Notes: generated from the sequence alone by a model not told the origin. 64,000 nucleotides of DNA from Streptosporangium saharense (GCF_014203715.1 NZ_JACHJP010000004.1:62001-126000); one strand, 5' to 3'; shown: positions 9,117 to 16,959, counted from the first letter of the stretch. A program made the numbers and translations.

Positions 9117-9401
9117 GGCGCTTGTCTCCCCGAGACCCTCTCAGTGGCTCAGAAAGGATGACTCGGAAGCGTCATCGTGACCGGTTCTCGTTGGGGAATG
9201 CACGTTTTCCCGCGATTCGAGGGCGACGGTTTCCGGATAGACGCTGACTGGAGAACAAGGGCACGGAACCTGCTCGACCAGGAATCGAACGCGATCCGGT
9301 CAGGCCTCGCGGAGCTGGGATTTCCTGCCGGGAAGACAGACGGTCTGCCCAGCGGGCAACGAGGAACGGGGCCCTTCTGAAATCGGGATAGCCTCGACCA
9401 C

Positions 9402-10055
9402 GTGGATCCTCATCTCGCTGACGTTCCTCAGGGACTCACCCGCAGGGCACGTCACTTTGTTCGTGTCCACGGTTTCCGGGTGGGCTACCTGAAGGTCGAC
9501 CAATTTCGGGATAGCTGGATCGCGTCGTCGGGAATCCCGACATATGAGATCGATCGTGTCGCGGATTACGCGGCGCGCTGGGGCGGACTCGTGCTTCCTC
9601 CCGCTCCGTATTACGACGGTGGCCCCCGGGTTCTGTCCCCGGACATCCCGGAAGGCTCACCGGCCGAAGGCTGGTCGTTCGAGGCAGGACCACAGCGGAC
9701 GGCGCTTCCCTACTCCTTCATGATCGGCCCCGGTGGTGAGTTCGGCATTCACGGTGACCGCTGGGTGCCGCTGCACGCGACGGTCGAGGGCTGGGTGGAG
9801 TCGGTCGCGCTGGCCTATCACGCGTCGATGTGGGCCAAGGAGATCATCAGGGTTACCGCCGACGAGGTCGAAGCGATCCCGTTCAAGGACTACGAGCCCA
9901 TCCAGGAGGTGGCCGGAATGACGGACACCTGGTGGAGGGGGGCGGACTCGCTGGTGGCGGTCTACAGAGGAGAGGCGGAACATTTCGCCGCCCCCGGGTA
10001 CCGGACCGCGTTGGTCTACACGGGCCTGGACCGCTGGGGACTTCACGGTGGCTGA
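9402..10055 (+). CDS. hypothetical protein, SMI1/immunity-like composition
   Basis: A 217-residue frame from GTG 9402. Recognisable blocks are YLKVDQFRDSWIASSGIP, FMIGPGGEFGIHGDRWVPLHA, EGWVESVALAYHASMWAKEI and DTWWRGADSLVAVYRGEAEHF, consistent with a compact beta-rich intracellular protein. I do not recognise the family with certainty. The arrangement of many aromatic residues around short acidic loops recalls immunity-type proteins, but this is only an impression. The first 30 residues may be upstream noncoding sequence, since no strong ribosome binding site precedes the GTG. Between 9117 and 9401 I see no convincing gene. Confidence 0.55.
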   Translation: MDPHLADVPQGLTRRARHFVRVHGFRVGYLKVDQFRDSWIASSGIPTYEIDRVADYAARWGGLVLPPAPYYDGGPRVLSPDIPEGSPAEGWSFEAGPQRTALPYSFMIGPGGEFGIHGDRWVPLHATVEGWVESVALAYHASMWAKEIIRVTADEVEAIPFKDYEPIQEVAGMTDTWWRGADSLVAVYRGEAEHFAAPGYRTALVYTGLDRWGLHGG

Positions 10056-10077
10056 GCCGTACGGCCCGGCACGTCTG

Positions 10078-10281
10078 TCACGGCAGGAAGATCAGGCCGA
10101 GGCCGATCAGGATGTCGAATACGCCGCACCATTCGGCGTAGGAGCGGGCCACGACCTTGCCTCGGTGGAGGTGGGCGAAGTCCCAGGCGCCGTGTAGGAG
10201 CCATCCGGCTCCCACGACGTAGTGACCGATCTCCGGAGTGAGGGTCAGGCCGACCAGGGCCAGCGTGCCGTACGCGATCAT
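10078..10281 (-). pseudogene. C-terminal remnant of a small integral membrane protein
   Basis: The 67 residues from ATG 10281 contain two or three membrane helices and the motif GHYVVGAGWLLHGAWDFAH followed by KVVARSYAEWCGVFD. The same frame continues upstream of the ATG as VLFVHSRQSGEFRLQAIG with membrane-protein character but is cut by a stop and has no start codon. A further hydrophobic continuation, LLGVGARLLDLVAP, lies in another frame. The gene therefore looks truncated and frameshifted. Function unknown. Confidence 0.5.
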
Positions 10282-10475
10282 GCCGATTGCCTGGAGCCTG
10301 AACTCGCCGGATTGGCGTGAGTGGACGAACAGGACGGCGCGACCAGGTCAAGTAACCGTGCCCCAACGCCGAGCAGCGGCAGGGTCTGCGCGAGGCTCCT
10401 CGTCCCGGCGTCCAGGCCGATGCCGTACGGCTGACGCGTGAGCACGGGTCCGACATCGCTGCCCTGACCGAGGAC

Positions 10476-10649
10476 GACTGCCCGCTCAGCAACCGGGAGC
10501 CGGAGGGCATTCCGGACATAAGCCTTGATCAAGGAGATAGCCACGCCTCGGGGACGGTACGCAACTACCTGTCGTCGGCCATGACCAAACTCGGCGCCGG
10601 ATCCCGCCACGCCGCGGCCCACCGCGCCTGGGAGGAAGGCTGGATCTAA
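10476..10649 (+). pseudogene. remnant of a LuxR-type response regulator DNA-binding domain
   Basis: The frame ends in VRNYLSSAMTKLGAG, then HAAAHRAWEEGWI and a TAA stop. This is the recognition helix and C-terminal tail of DesR/NarL-type response regulators (family pattern TVRNYLSxAxxKLGxxxRxxAxxxAxxxGW). Upstream, PLSNRE is the decayed LTxREREVL helix, but the region between has lost the normal helices and there is no receiver domain or start. It is a dead 3' fragment lying head-on against the phosphotransferase gene, whose stop it overlaps by 4 bp. Confidence 0.65.
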
Positions 10650-11509
10650 CCCCTGTTCCTACGCCAGTCGTCGAGGGCCGCCAGCGCCCGGGGCGTCTCC
10701 TCGGGGAAGCTCAACGTTTTGGCGAGCATCCACAACGCGCCCTGCAACCGCCGAGCCCGCAGAAACGGCTGAAGGTCCCGATCATCCGGATCCACCCCAT
10801 AATCCTGTACGGCCCGCCGCCCCGGGAAGCGTCCCGAACCGAGCATGCAGGCGAGGTCCCAGCCAACCGGCCCCGAGCAGGTCTCCTCGAAGTCGATCCA
10901 CAGCGGCCCTTCGGGGGTGGCCAGGAGGTTCCCGGCGTGCGCGTCCCCGTGGACGGCCTGGACGGGACCGGGCCAACGGCGTGACTCGGCGCGCAGCAGG
11001 TCGAGCTCCTCGCGCAGCTCGGCGAGTGTCCCCCGGTCCGGGTGGGCCCGTGCGTCCAGCCGGTCGAGCAGGAAGGTGGTCTCCTCAAGCGCCGGACCGA
11101 GATAGGGCAGCTCTCCGGGATAGTCGCGAAGGACCGCGTGCAGATCCGCCAGGGCCCGTCCCACGTCCACGGGCTTCAACTGCCTGTCCCGGTCGTGCTC
11201 CGCGTAGGCCCAGAAGGTGACCGCGTAGCCGTACCGCTCGAAGGGGCCGGGAGGAAGCAGGTCACTCACCGGGACGACCGGTGCGCCCCGTTTTGTCAGG
11301 AAGGAGACCACGGCCACCTCGCGTGCGAGCGCGTCCACGGGACGCGGTCGGCCGAACGTGGTGACCGTGGGGACGCGGGCCACGATCGGCGCCGGTCGAA
11401 GGTGCACCCGGACGCTGAACGAGTCCTTCAGCACCACCGGATCATCGACCCGCACCCCGTGGTCGGCGGCGATCGCGACGGCGGCGGAGACGGCTCCCGC
11501 GGAGCTCAC
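10646..11509 (-). CDS. aminoglycoside phosphotransferase (APH)-family kinase
   Basis: A 287-residue protein with the kinase-like APH fold. The catalytic loop is AVHGDAHAGNLL (HGDxHxxN) and the metal-binding segment is LWIDFEETCSGPVGWDLA. An N-terminal beta-rich lobe contains VRVHLRPAPIVARVPT. Family members phosphorylate small molecules such as aminoglycosides, macrolides, choline or fructosamine; antibiotic resistance should not be assumed. Its start overlaps the stop of the MerR-HEAT gene (ATGA), placing it third in a HEAT / MerR-HEAT / APH operon that probably answers to one inducer. Confidence 0.85.
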   Translation of the reverse strand: MSSAGAVSAAVAIAADHGVRVDDPVVLKDSFSVRVHLRPAPIVARVPTVTTFGRPRPVDALAREVAVVSFLTKRGAPVVPVSDLLPPGPFERYGYAVTFWAYAEHDRDRQLKPVDVGRALADLHAVLRDYPGELPYLGPALEETTFLLDRLDARAHPDRGTLAELREELDLLRAESRRWPGPVQAVHGDAHAGNLLATPEGPLWIDFEETCSGPVGWDLACMLGSGRFPGRRAVQDYGVDPDDRDLQPFLRARRLQGALWMLAKTLSFPEETPRALAALDDWRRNRG

Positions 11510-12510
11510 CGTGCGTCCCTCAGTTTGCGGATGTAGGTCGCGGTGAGCGCGACGGCGCGGTCCTCGTCGTGTGACAGGTCCGCGAGGGCGCGTGACGCCG
11601 TGGTTCCCGGAATGTCCGCGAGCGCCTGTGTCAGCCTTCGGCGTGCGGACGGCTCGACGGTGCCGTGGGCGAGGCGGCCGACGAGTCCGGTGGCGATCTC
11701 GTCCGCCGACGCGGGATCGGCCGCCAGTGCGCTCAGCGCGTCGGCCGCGTCGACGTCGTTCGCCCCCTCGACGATCATGTCGATCAGCGTCGGGACCGCG
11801 TCGGCCACTCCGCGCGCCCCGAGCGCCAGTGCCGCGTACCTGCGGACCACGAGGTCGGGGTTCGTGAGCGCGTTCCGCAGCAGCGTGGTCGCCTCACCGC
11901 TCGGAATCTCGGTGATGGCCTGGACTGCGCGTTTCCGCACCTCGGCCGTCGGTGAGCCGAGGCCCTCGGCCAGGAGTGTCAGCCCGCCCTCGCCCGATCG
12001 TTCCAGGGCCCATCGAAGCGCTCCGGCGACGTTCGGGTCCGTCTCGTTCAGCACCGCCTCGACCAGGGCCTCGACCGGCACCGGGCTCTCCTCGCCCGAG
12101 GACAGGGCCGCGCGCTGACGCCTGCCCGCGCTCTCCGCCCCCAAGCCCTGCAGGAGCGCGACGGTCTGCAGGACGTCCTCCCAGTCGGCGGGCCCCGCGG
12201 CGCCGATCCGGCGCAGGCGCGTGAGCAGCTCCATCTCACCCGCGATGCGTTCGCGCGTCTGGCGGATGAGGTCGGCGACGAGCTCCGAGGGCCTGAAGCC
12301 GGGATCGTCCAGCGCGCGCCCGACCTCGCGCAGCGAAAGCCCCAGCGACCGCAGGCTCTCGACGTGGAAGATCCGCCGGATGTCCTCGCTGGAGTAGGCC
12401 CGGTAGCCCGCCTCGGTACGGCCCGTCGGCCGCACCAGGCCGAGCGACTCGTAGTGCCTGAGCATGCGGGCGCTGACCCCGGACCGCCGTGCCACGTCAC
12501 CGATCAACAT
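11506..12510 (-). CDS. MerR-family regulator fused to HEAT repeats
   Basis: Residues 1-70 are a MerR winged helix: LIGDVARRSGVSARMLRHYE followed by LGLVRPTGRTEAGYRAYS. A dimerisation helix follows (residues about 75-120). The rest (about 150-334) is alpha-helical HEAT-like repeats, seen as LRWALERSGEGGLTLLAEGL, VRKRAVQAITEIPS and VRRYAALALGARG. In MerR proteins the C-terminal part is the effector domain, so the HEAT array is probably the sensor. It lies 6 bp downstream of a separate HEAT protein and upstream of an APH kinase. The promoter before the operon has the long spacer typical of MerR activation, so this protein probably autoregulates. Confidence 0.9.
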   Translation of the reverse strand: MLIGDVARRSGVSARMLRHYESLGLVRPTGRTEAGYRAYSSEDIRRIFHVESLRSLGLSLREVGRALDDPGFRPSELVADLIRQTRERIAGEMELLTRLRRIGAAGPADWEDVLQTVALLQGLGAESAGRRQRAALSSGEESPVPVEALVEAVLNETDPNVAGALRWALERSGEGGLTLLAEGLGSPTAEVRKRAVQAITEIPSGEATTLLRNALTNPDLVVRRYAALALGARGVADAVPTLIDMIVEGANDVDAADALSALAADPASADEIATGLVGRLAHGTVEPSARRRLTQALADIPGTTASRALADLSHDEDRAVALTATYIRKLRDAR

Positions 12511-12516
12511 CGCCCG

Positions 12517-13236
12517 TCACCCCTCCCGGCCCTCCGAACCAAGAACCTCCTGCCCAGCCGAGCCTAGGGCCTCCTCGCCGTGGGCCTCCTGGCTGGTCGG
12601 GCCGAGGGCCATGATGCGCTTCGCCTCCCCGATCGCGTACTCGAACCCGGCCTCCGGATCGCGCGACAGCCGTTCTGTGGCGATCGCGTGCTGACGCACC
12701 CGAGGGTCGGGATCCGTCATCGCGGCGCGCAGGGCCGGAACGATCACCTCGCCGAGCGCGACCAGCGCCCGGCTGAGACTCACCTGCGTCTCACGCTCGC
12801 CGCGCCCGAACTGCGTCGCCAGCACCGTGGCCAACCCGGGCTTCTCGTCGTCGGGCACGAGGACGACCGCCGTCCGCCAGGCGCTCCTGGCCACCTCGTC
12901 GTCGGCGTCGGTCAGGAGCTCCCGGGTGATCGCCGGCCACGCTCCCCGGTCCCCGATCTTGGACAGCGTGTGCAGCGCCTGGCTCCGCGCCTGCGCGCGC
13001 TCGGAACGGAGCTCCTCGACGAGCTTGGGAACCGTCATCGACGCCGGGTGGCGGGTGAGCGCCCAGGTGAGCATGTCCCGCACGTAGAAGTCGGGCTCGA
13101 CCGCGCACCGCTCGACGAGCCCGTCGACGAACCGTGGGTCGGGGGTCGTGCCGACCGCCAGCGCCGCCTTCAACCGCACCGAAGAGCGGCTGTCCCCAAG
13201 CCCCTGGAAGGCCGTGTCCTGTCTCGGCATGGTCAT
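12517..13236 (-). CDS. HEAT-repeat protein
   Basis: A 239-residue protein from the ATG at 13236, chosen because AGGAGG at 13245-13250 precedes it by 8 nt. An upstream in-frame TTG falls inside the promoter -10 box. Repeated helical pairs such as VRLKAALAVGTTPDPRFVDGL, VRDMLTWALTRHP and ARSQALHTLSKIGDRGAWPAI are HEAT repeats. The C-terminal tail is a low-complexity run of Gly/Glu/Ala with repeated SxGQEVLG-like words. It shares its repeat type with the downstream MerR fusion, so it may bind that protein or the same ligand. No catalytic residues are seen. Confidence 0.85.
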   Translation of the reverse strand: MTMPRQDTAFQGLGDSRSSVRLKAALAVGTTPDPRFVDGLVERCAVEPDFYVRDMLTWALTRHPASMTVPKLVEELRSERAQARSQALHTLSKIGDRGAWPAITRELLTDADDEVARSAWRTAVVLVPDDEKPGLATVLATQFGRGERETQVSLSRALVALGEVIVPALRAAMTDPDPRVRQHAIATERLSRDPEAGFEYAIGEAKRIMALGPTSQEAHGEEALGSAGQEVLGSEGREG

Positions 13237-13257
13237 CGGGACCACCTCCTCGACCAC

Positions 13258-13288
13258 AGTCAAAGGCTTGTCACCGTGTCAAGGTCAA
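13258..13288 (-). promoter_or_regulatory. MerR-type promoter with operator for the HEAT/MerR/APH operon
   Basis: On the minus strand a -35 box TTGACC (13283-13288) and a -10-like TTGACT (13258-13263) are separated by exactly 19 bp. The spacer is filled by the 17-bp dyad CTTGTCACCGTGTCAAG (plus-strand reading, 13267-13283), in which 14 of 17 positions are symmetric. A 19-20 bp spacer with the operator between the boxes is the hallmark of MerR-activated promoters, and a MerR gene is second in the operon below. Confidence 0.75.
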
Positions 13289-13412
13289 GCCACGACGGTC
13301 ATGACCACTTGCGGCCACGGACACGCCCTTGCCAGCGGTGAGGCACGGACGGATACTCAAGGCCGCTGATGATCTTCGCGGTGGATCCTCCTACGGAATG
13401 GGACGTGATCGC

Positions 13413-14729
13413 ATGCCCGATGAAAACACCAGTCAGGACCAAGAGGACATCCCATACTCCGTCTCCCACGAGGAGGCGCAACGGATCTCCCGGGAGTATC
13501 TGGACAAGGCCCGCAGAGAGTTCGAGGAGCAGACCGGCCAACTCCCCCTCGCCGACCAGGTCAAGGCTCGCGAGGCCGAGACGCAACTGAACGCCAACGG
13601 CTGGGAGGTGTACCCCGTCGCGAGGTGGTGGGGCTTCGAGATCGTCCTCAACGCCGCGGCCGCCCAGGTCGCCGCCGAGATCTCGGAGCTGGTAGGGGAG
13701 ATCGCCGGGGCCGTCCTTCCCAGGCCGATCGGCGCGCTGGTCGAGCTCTCCTTCAGGATCCGTGCTCTTGTCATCCAGGCCGTCGGCAGGCACCACGGTT
13801 GTCGGCTGGTGTCGCCCTGGTTCGCCCCGGGGATGCTCCTGCCCCTCTCTCTGGCCCCCCGGCAGGACACCTCGCTGTGGTGGACGGCCATGAACACCTC
13901 CCACAACTGGAGCGACAACGAGAGGTTCCCCAACCACCTGTCCAGGTCCAACCCGGCGCTGGCGGAGTTCCGCGGCCGACTGTACGCCGTGCACCGCGGG
14001 GACCGGGACGAATCGCTCTGGTGGACCGCCTACGACCCCGGCAGCAACGAGGGTTGGAGCGACAACGTCGCCTTCCCCGCCCATCGCAGCGCCGACGGCC
14101 CCGCGCTGGCCGCCTACAACAACCAGCTGTACTGCGTGCACCGCGGCGGCGGCAACGACCAGCGCCTGTGGTGGACCCGCTTCGACGGCAACCGCTGGAG
14201 CCCCGACACCCGCATGAACGGCGGGTCCAGCCGAGGCCCGGCCCTGGCGACCTTCAACGGCATGCTGTACTGCGCCTACCGGGACGCCAGCAACGACCAG
14301 ATGTGGTGGACCCGCTTCAACGGCACCAGTTGGAGCAACGACCAGCTGTTCGGCAGCCACTTCACGGCCTCCAACCCCGCCCTGGCCGTCTTCAACAACA
14401 GGCTGTACTGCGTGTTCCGCGGCGGCGGCTCCGACCACTTCCTGTGGTGGACCAGTTTCGACGGCACGCGCTGGAGCAACGCCCAGCGGATGCCCGCCCA
14501 CCGGAGCGCGGAGGGCCCCGCCCTGACCGTCTTCAACAACAGGCTGTACTGCGTGCACCGCGGCTCCGGCGACCAGAGCCTGTGGTGGACCAGCTTCAAC
14601 GGCATTAGCTGGAGCCCCGACACCCGGCTGCCCGGCCACCTGAGCGCCCAAGGCCCCGCCATCGTCTCCTACCGTGACCCCTACGGCACCGAAGACCAGC
14701 TCTTCTGCGTCCACCGCGGCCATGGATAG
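13413..14729 (+). CDS. six-repeat beta-propeller (lectin/sialidase-like) protein with helical N-terminal domain
   Basis: About 438 residues. Residues 1-130 form a helical domain with HEEAQRISREYLDKARREFE, ANGWEVYPVARWWGFEIVLN and then a long hydrophobic or amphipathic helix pair (ISELVGEIAGAVLP, LSFRIRALVIQAV). From about residue 150 come six repeats of about 47-50 residues, each with LWWT, a W-S/D strand, a GPAL turn and LYCVHRG, the pattern of PLL-type or sialidase-like propellers that bind sugars. No signal peptide is seen. The start at 13413 follows GGGA by 9 nt; 13398 is possible. No neighbouring partner gene; it ends 24 bp before the tRNA-derived attachment sequence. Confidence 0.75.
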   Translation: MPDENTSQDQEDIPYSVSHEEAQRISREYLDKARREFEEQTGQLPLADQVKAREAETQLNANGWEVYPVARWWGFEIVLNAAAAQVAAEISELVGEIAGAVLPRPIGALVELSFRIRALVIQAVGRHHGCRLVSPWFAPGMLLPLSLAPRQDTSLWWTAMNTSHNWSDNERFPNHLSRSNPALAEFRGRLYAVHRGDRDESLWWTAYDPGSNEGWSDNVAFPAHRSADGPALAAYNNQLYCVHRGGGNDQRLWWTRFDGNRWSPDTRMNGGSSRGPALATFNGMLYCAYRDASNDQMWWTRFNGTSWSNDQLFGSHFTASNPALAVFNNRLYCVFRGGGSDHFLWWTSFDGTRWSNAQRMPAHRSAEGPALTVFNNRLYCVHRGSGDQSLWWTSFNGISWSPDTRLPGHLSAQGPAIVSYRDPYGTEDQLFCVHRGHG

Positions 14730-14753
14730 AACCGCCTCGTGAACGGTCCTGGG

Positions 14754-14800
14754 TGGAGCCCGGGAGATTCGAACTCCTGACATCCTGCTTGCGAAGCAGG
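14754..14800 (-). repeat. displaced 3' half of a tRNA-Ala (old attachment site)
   Basis: On the minus strand this is the anticodon arm, variable loop, T arm and 3' acceptor strand of a tRNA-Ala, with the 5' half missing. It matches the intact tRNA-Ala at 23546-23618 except at three positions. The anticodon loop reads TTCGCAA (anticodon CGC) instead of TTTGCAA (UGC). A change in the T stem makes an A-C mismatch, so the copy has probably drifted. Beyond the anticodon stem the sequence continues AATCGCCAGAGGTGGGGCGG, nearly the same as after the repeat at 16078, showing that both are left ends of related integrated elements. Confidence 0.8.
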
Positions 14801-14945
14801 AATCGCCAGAGGTGGGGCGGCCCACGTTCTTTGTTGACCAGGGCCGTCAGACGGAGGGTCCAGTCGTTGCCGATCCGGTCCGCCGGCGGCGGCTCGAAGC
14901 CGCCCCTCACGGGGGCGAATCCGGCCGCCGGTCGCGCGGCTACGT

Positions 14946-15698
14946 TCAGCTCTGTCGTGCCAGAGAACCGCTGAACGCCCCCGTGACCGTTCCGAGGACG
15001 TTGTAGTTCGCCAGGATCTCGATTCCTGCCTGACCGTTCAGCCGGACGCTCATTGTCAGATCCGCCAGGCAGATCTGTCCCGGTGGCGCGTTGGCCGGGG
15101 CGCCGGTGGCTCCGGCCTTCAGAACAAGGTGGTCGCTGTTGACCTCGGCGAGCTGCCAGCTACGTGAGCAGCCAACCTCCTGCCCCCAGTCGAGGGCGCG
15201 CTGGTCTGCGATGGTGTCGCCGACGCTGCCCTGCTTTATCGTTATCTCGTCAGTTCCCGTCGCTTTTTCCTGCCTGGTGGGGTCGGGGAAGGTCATTGTG
15301 ATCTGCCCTCTCCAGGTGCCGAGGTACTGCTCCGGCACATCGCTGCTCTTGCCGTCGCCCTGGGGAAGCAGCCACGCCAGCAGGCTCACCACCAACGCCA
15401 GCAAGCCGGTGACCGCGGCGATGACTCCTGCGCGCTCACCCACGTTCTGGCCCAGGAAAAGGGACCAGGAGATGCGCTGCCTGTTTCCGGAAGGGATGTC
15501 ACCGGGGTGAGGTGTCTCGGAGGCTTCGCCTGTTTCGGAGAGGTCTATTCGCTCATTCTGGCGGGGAGCTACCGACCTGGCGGGGTCAGGATCCGTGGAA
15601 TCTCCCGGCGCACTGTCGTTCCCGTCTGCTTGGTCAGCGGACTCGCGTAACTCTTCCTTGCGGGATTCACTGGACTCTCTCGGTCCGGATTCCGGCAT
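14946..15698 (-). CDS. membrane-anchored protein with disordered N-terminus and extracellular domain
   Basis: A 250-residue protein. Residues 1-75 are highly charged and low in complexity (many Ser, Glu, Asp). One transmembrane helix, VIAAVTGLLALVVSLLAWLL, lies near 92-111. The C-terminal part begins YLGTWRGQITMTF and continues EITIKQGSVGDTIADQR, LDWGQEVGCSRSWQLAEVN and SVRLNGQAGIEIL. This resembles the extracellular beta domain found behind the membrane helix of several actinomycete Ser/Thr kinases and orphan membrane proteins. The kinase part is absent. It lies between two attachment sequences, so it belongs to a degraded integrated element rather than to the core chromosome. Function unknown. 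Confidence 0.7.
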   Translation of the reverse strand: MPESGPRESSESRKEELRESADQADGNDSAPGDSTDPDPARSVAPRQNERIDLSETGEASETPHPGDIPSGNRQRISWSLFLGQNVGERAGVIAAVTGLLALVVSLLAWLLPQGDGKSSDVPEQYLGTWRGQITMTFPDPTRQEKATGTDEITIKQGSVGDTIADQRALDWGQEVGCSRSWQLAEVNSDHLVLKAGATGAPANAPPGQICLADLTMSVRLNGQAGIEILANYNVLGTVTGAFSGSLARQS

Positions 15699-15908
15699 AT
15701 CCGTTTCCAGCTTTCAATTGATGACACTTCCCAGCTTTATCGAACACCTACCGGCGTTGCCCTGTCAGTAGGTTGATCGGGCCCAGTGGTCGGCGACGAA
15801 CAAGGCGGCGTCCGAGGATTCCGGCACTTCGCGCCGGGGCGCCGTCGGAAGTTGCTCATCCACACCCCGCTCTGTTTCAGCGCTCCTGACCTGACGGTGC
15901 CGGGTACG

Positions 15909-16031
15909 GGCAAGGACCTGGTGTTCCGCACCAGGAACGGGACTCCGGGATGTCGGCCATACCAACAGGAGACGGTCTGTCGACAGCAGATCCGGCCGGT
16001 CATTCAAGAAAGGGCGGTCGCGGAGGCTTAG
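15909..16031 (+). pseudogene. C-terminal remnant of a tyrosine integrase
   Basis: Translated, it reads KDLVFRTRNGTP, then a deletion, then the tail RQQIRPVIQERAV before the TAG stop. These words match the C-terminal end of the intact integrase at 22287-23486 (KDLVFCTRNGTP and RQQIRPVMQEGAV). The catalytic block with the RH motif and the tyrosine is lost or scrambled. It is followed by the same terminator hairpin and attachment sequence as the intact gene, so it is the right end of an older, decayed element of the same family. Confidence 0.85.
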
Positions 16032-16037
16032 TCACTC

Positions 16038-16069
16038 ACGCCCCGTTATCTTGACTGGTAACGGGGCGT
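16038..16069 (+). terminator. terminator hairpin after the integrase remnant
   Basis: A 13-bp stem, ACGCCCCGTTATC with GGTAACGGGGCGT, and a TTGACT loop, followed by TTT. It is almost identical to the hairpin after the intact integrase at 23505-23536, differing by one wobble pair and supporting common descent of the two element ends. Confidence 0.8.
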
Positions 16070-16077
16070 TTTCGCGG

Positions 16078-16125
16078 GTGGAGCCTAGGAGATTCGAACT
16101 CCTGACATCCTGCTTGCAAAGCAGG
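16078..16125. repeat. attL-like 48-bp direct repeat
   Basis: Exact copy of 23545-23592: acceptor end, T arm, variable loop and anticodon arm of tRNA-Ala (anticodon UGC). To its right the sequence departs from the tRNA and continues AATCGCCAAAGGTGGGGCGG, the element side. To its left stand the terminator and integrase remnant of the older element, so the younger element inserted into the right end of the older one. Confidence 0.85.
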
Positions 16126-16267
16126 AATCGCCAAAGGTGGGGCGGCCCAAGTTCCTCGTTGACCAGGGGCAAGACGTCCATGGACGTCCGTGGGCGTCCG
16201 GGTGAGTACTCCGGCGTTGTCGCGCAGTTAGACGCGCAGAACCTCATGCGAGCCGCACTTACCGCCA

Positions 16268-16357
16268 CCAGCAATCCCCGCGTGCGCGGGGAGCATTTCT
16301 GCTGGCCGAGCACGTACTCAGCGCCGTACGGACCATCCCCGCGTGCGCGGGGAGCAT
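16268..16357 (-). CRISPR. orphan two-repeat type I-E CRISPR with one 32-nt spacer
   Basis: Two 29-nt repeats lie at 16329-16357 and 16268-16296, exactly 61 bp apart, with a 32-nt spacer at 16297-16328. Read on the minus strand the core is CCCCGCGCACGCGGGG preceded by ATGCT, the pattern of actinobacterial type I-E repeats (29-nt repeat, 32-nt spacer). The minus-strand downstream copy has a degenerate 3' end (the last few bases differ), as expected for the terminal repeat. No cas gene is in the window. It sits about 140 bp inside the left end of the integrated element, so it may travel with it or be a leftover fragment of a larger array. Confidence 0.8.
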
Positions 16358-16634
16358 ACTCGTTCACCTGCGACTCTATCGCCCAGAGGCCACGAAATCA
16401 TTCGGTTGGAGTGAGCCAGAGCAGTGGCGGCCCCGCAGGGAGGGAGGCACCCGGATGGCCCGTGAGATGACTTCCCGGGGGTGTGGCCGTGGTCGTGGGT
16501 GGGCGCCTCCCTGCCTCCCTGAGGCGGCTTCTGCGCTGCTCAGAGCGTAAATCTCCGCGAGGGAGGCGGTCAGGGACTTCTCCCTGCCTCCCCGTGTGCT
16601 CCCTGGTCGCCTCCCTGCTTCCGGAGACGGTGTT

Positions 16635-16673
16635 GACCGGCGCTTCGCGCGTCTTCTGGGCGCTTCGCGCCGG
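16635..16673. repeat. left arm of 39-bp inverted repeat
   Basis: GACCGGCGCTTCGCGCGTCT and the following 19 bases reappear as reverse complement at 18170-18208 with three mismatches. The two arms bracket the GTTAAG cluster and all three array modules, a distance of about 1.5 kb. The arm also contains a partial internal echo (GGCGCTTCGCGC occurs twice). Confidence 0.8.
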
Positions 16674-16780
16674 AAGGAAGACCCTGCGTCGGCTCGCGCG
16701 CCGGCGCACTGCCCGGCCCGCGTCAGGGCCGTGCCGGTTCGCTCGGACGGCCAGGAGACGACTCCCGGTAAGGGCGAGAA

Positions 16781-16959
16781 GTTAAGTTAAGCCGGACGGT
16801 CCCGCCCTGAGCTTCGCTGAGGGCGTCGTGAGGGTTACCGGAAGGGTCACTTAACCCGGTTAACCGGCTAACTTTGCTGACTTTCTGCACGTCAGCCCGG
16901 GTTAAGGCGCCGATCGGGGTCGAGTTAGAAACTTAACTGCCCTCTGATGGACTTAACTC
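16781..16959. repeat. cluster of GTTAAG/CTTAAC motifs
   Basis: Within 180 bp the words GTTAAGTTAA (16781), CACTTAACCCGGTTAACC (16848), GGGTTAAGG (16899), AAACTTAACTG (16929) and GACTTAACTC (16949) occur. Such A+T words are rare in this G+C-rich DNA. The spacing and both orientations suggest multiple binding sites for one protein, for example an element repressor or initiator. Inference only. Confidence 0.55.

Noticed and set aside
9177..9380. A 67-codon frame between two hypothetical genes
   Set aside because: No ribosome binding site and no similarity to either neighbour; could be chance in DNA with fewer stops.
16390..16790. Several frames of 60-140 codons in the left noncoding part of the element
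   Set aside because: They overlap on both strands, are Arg/Pro-rich and lack start signals.
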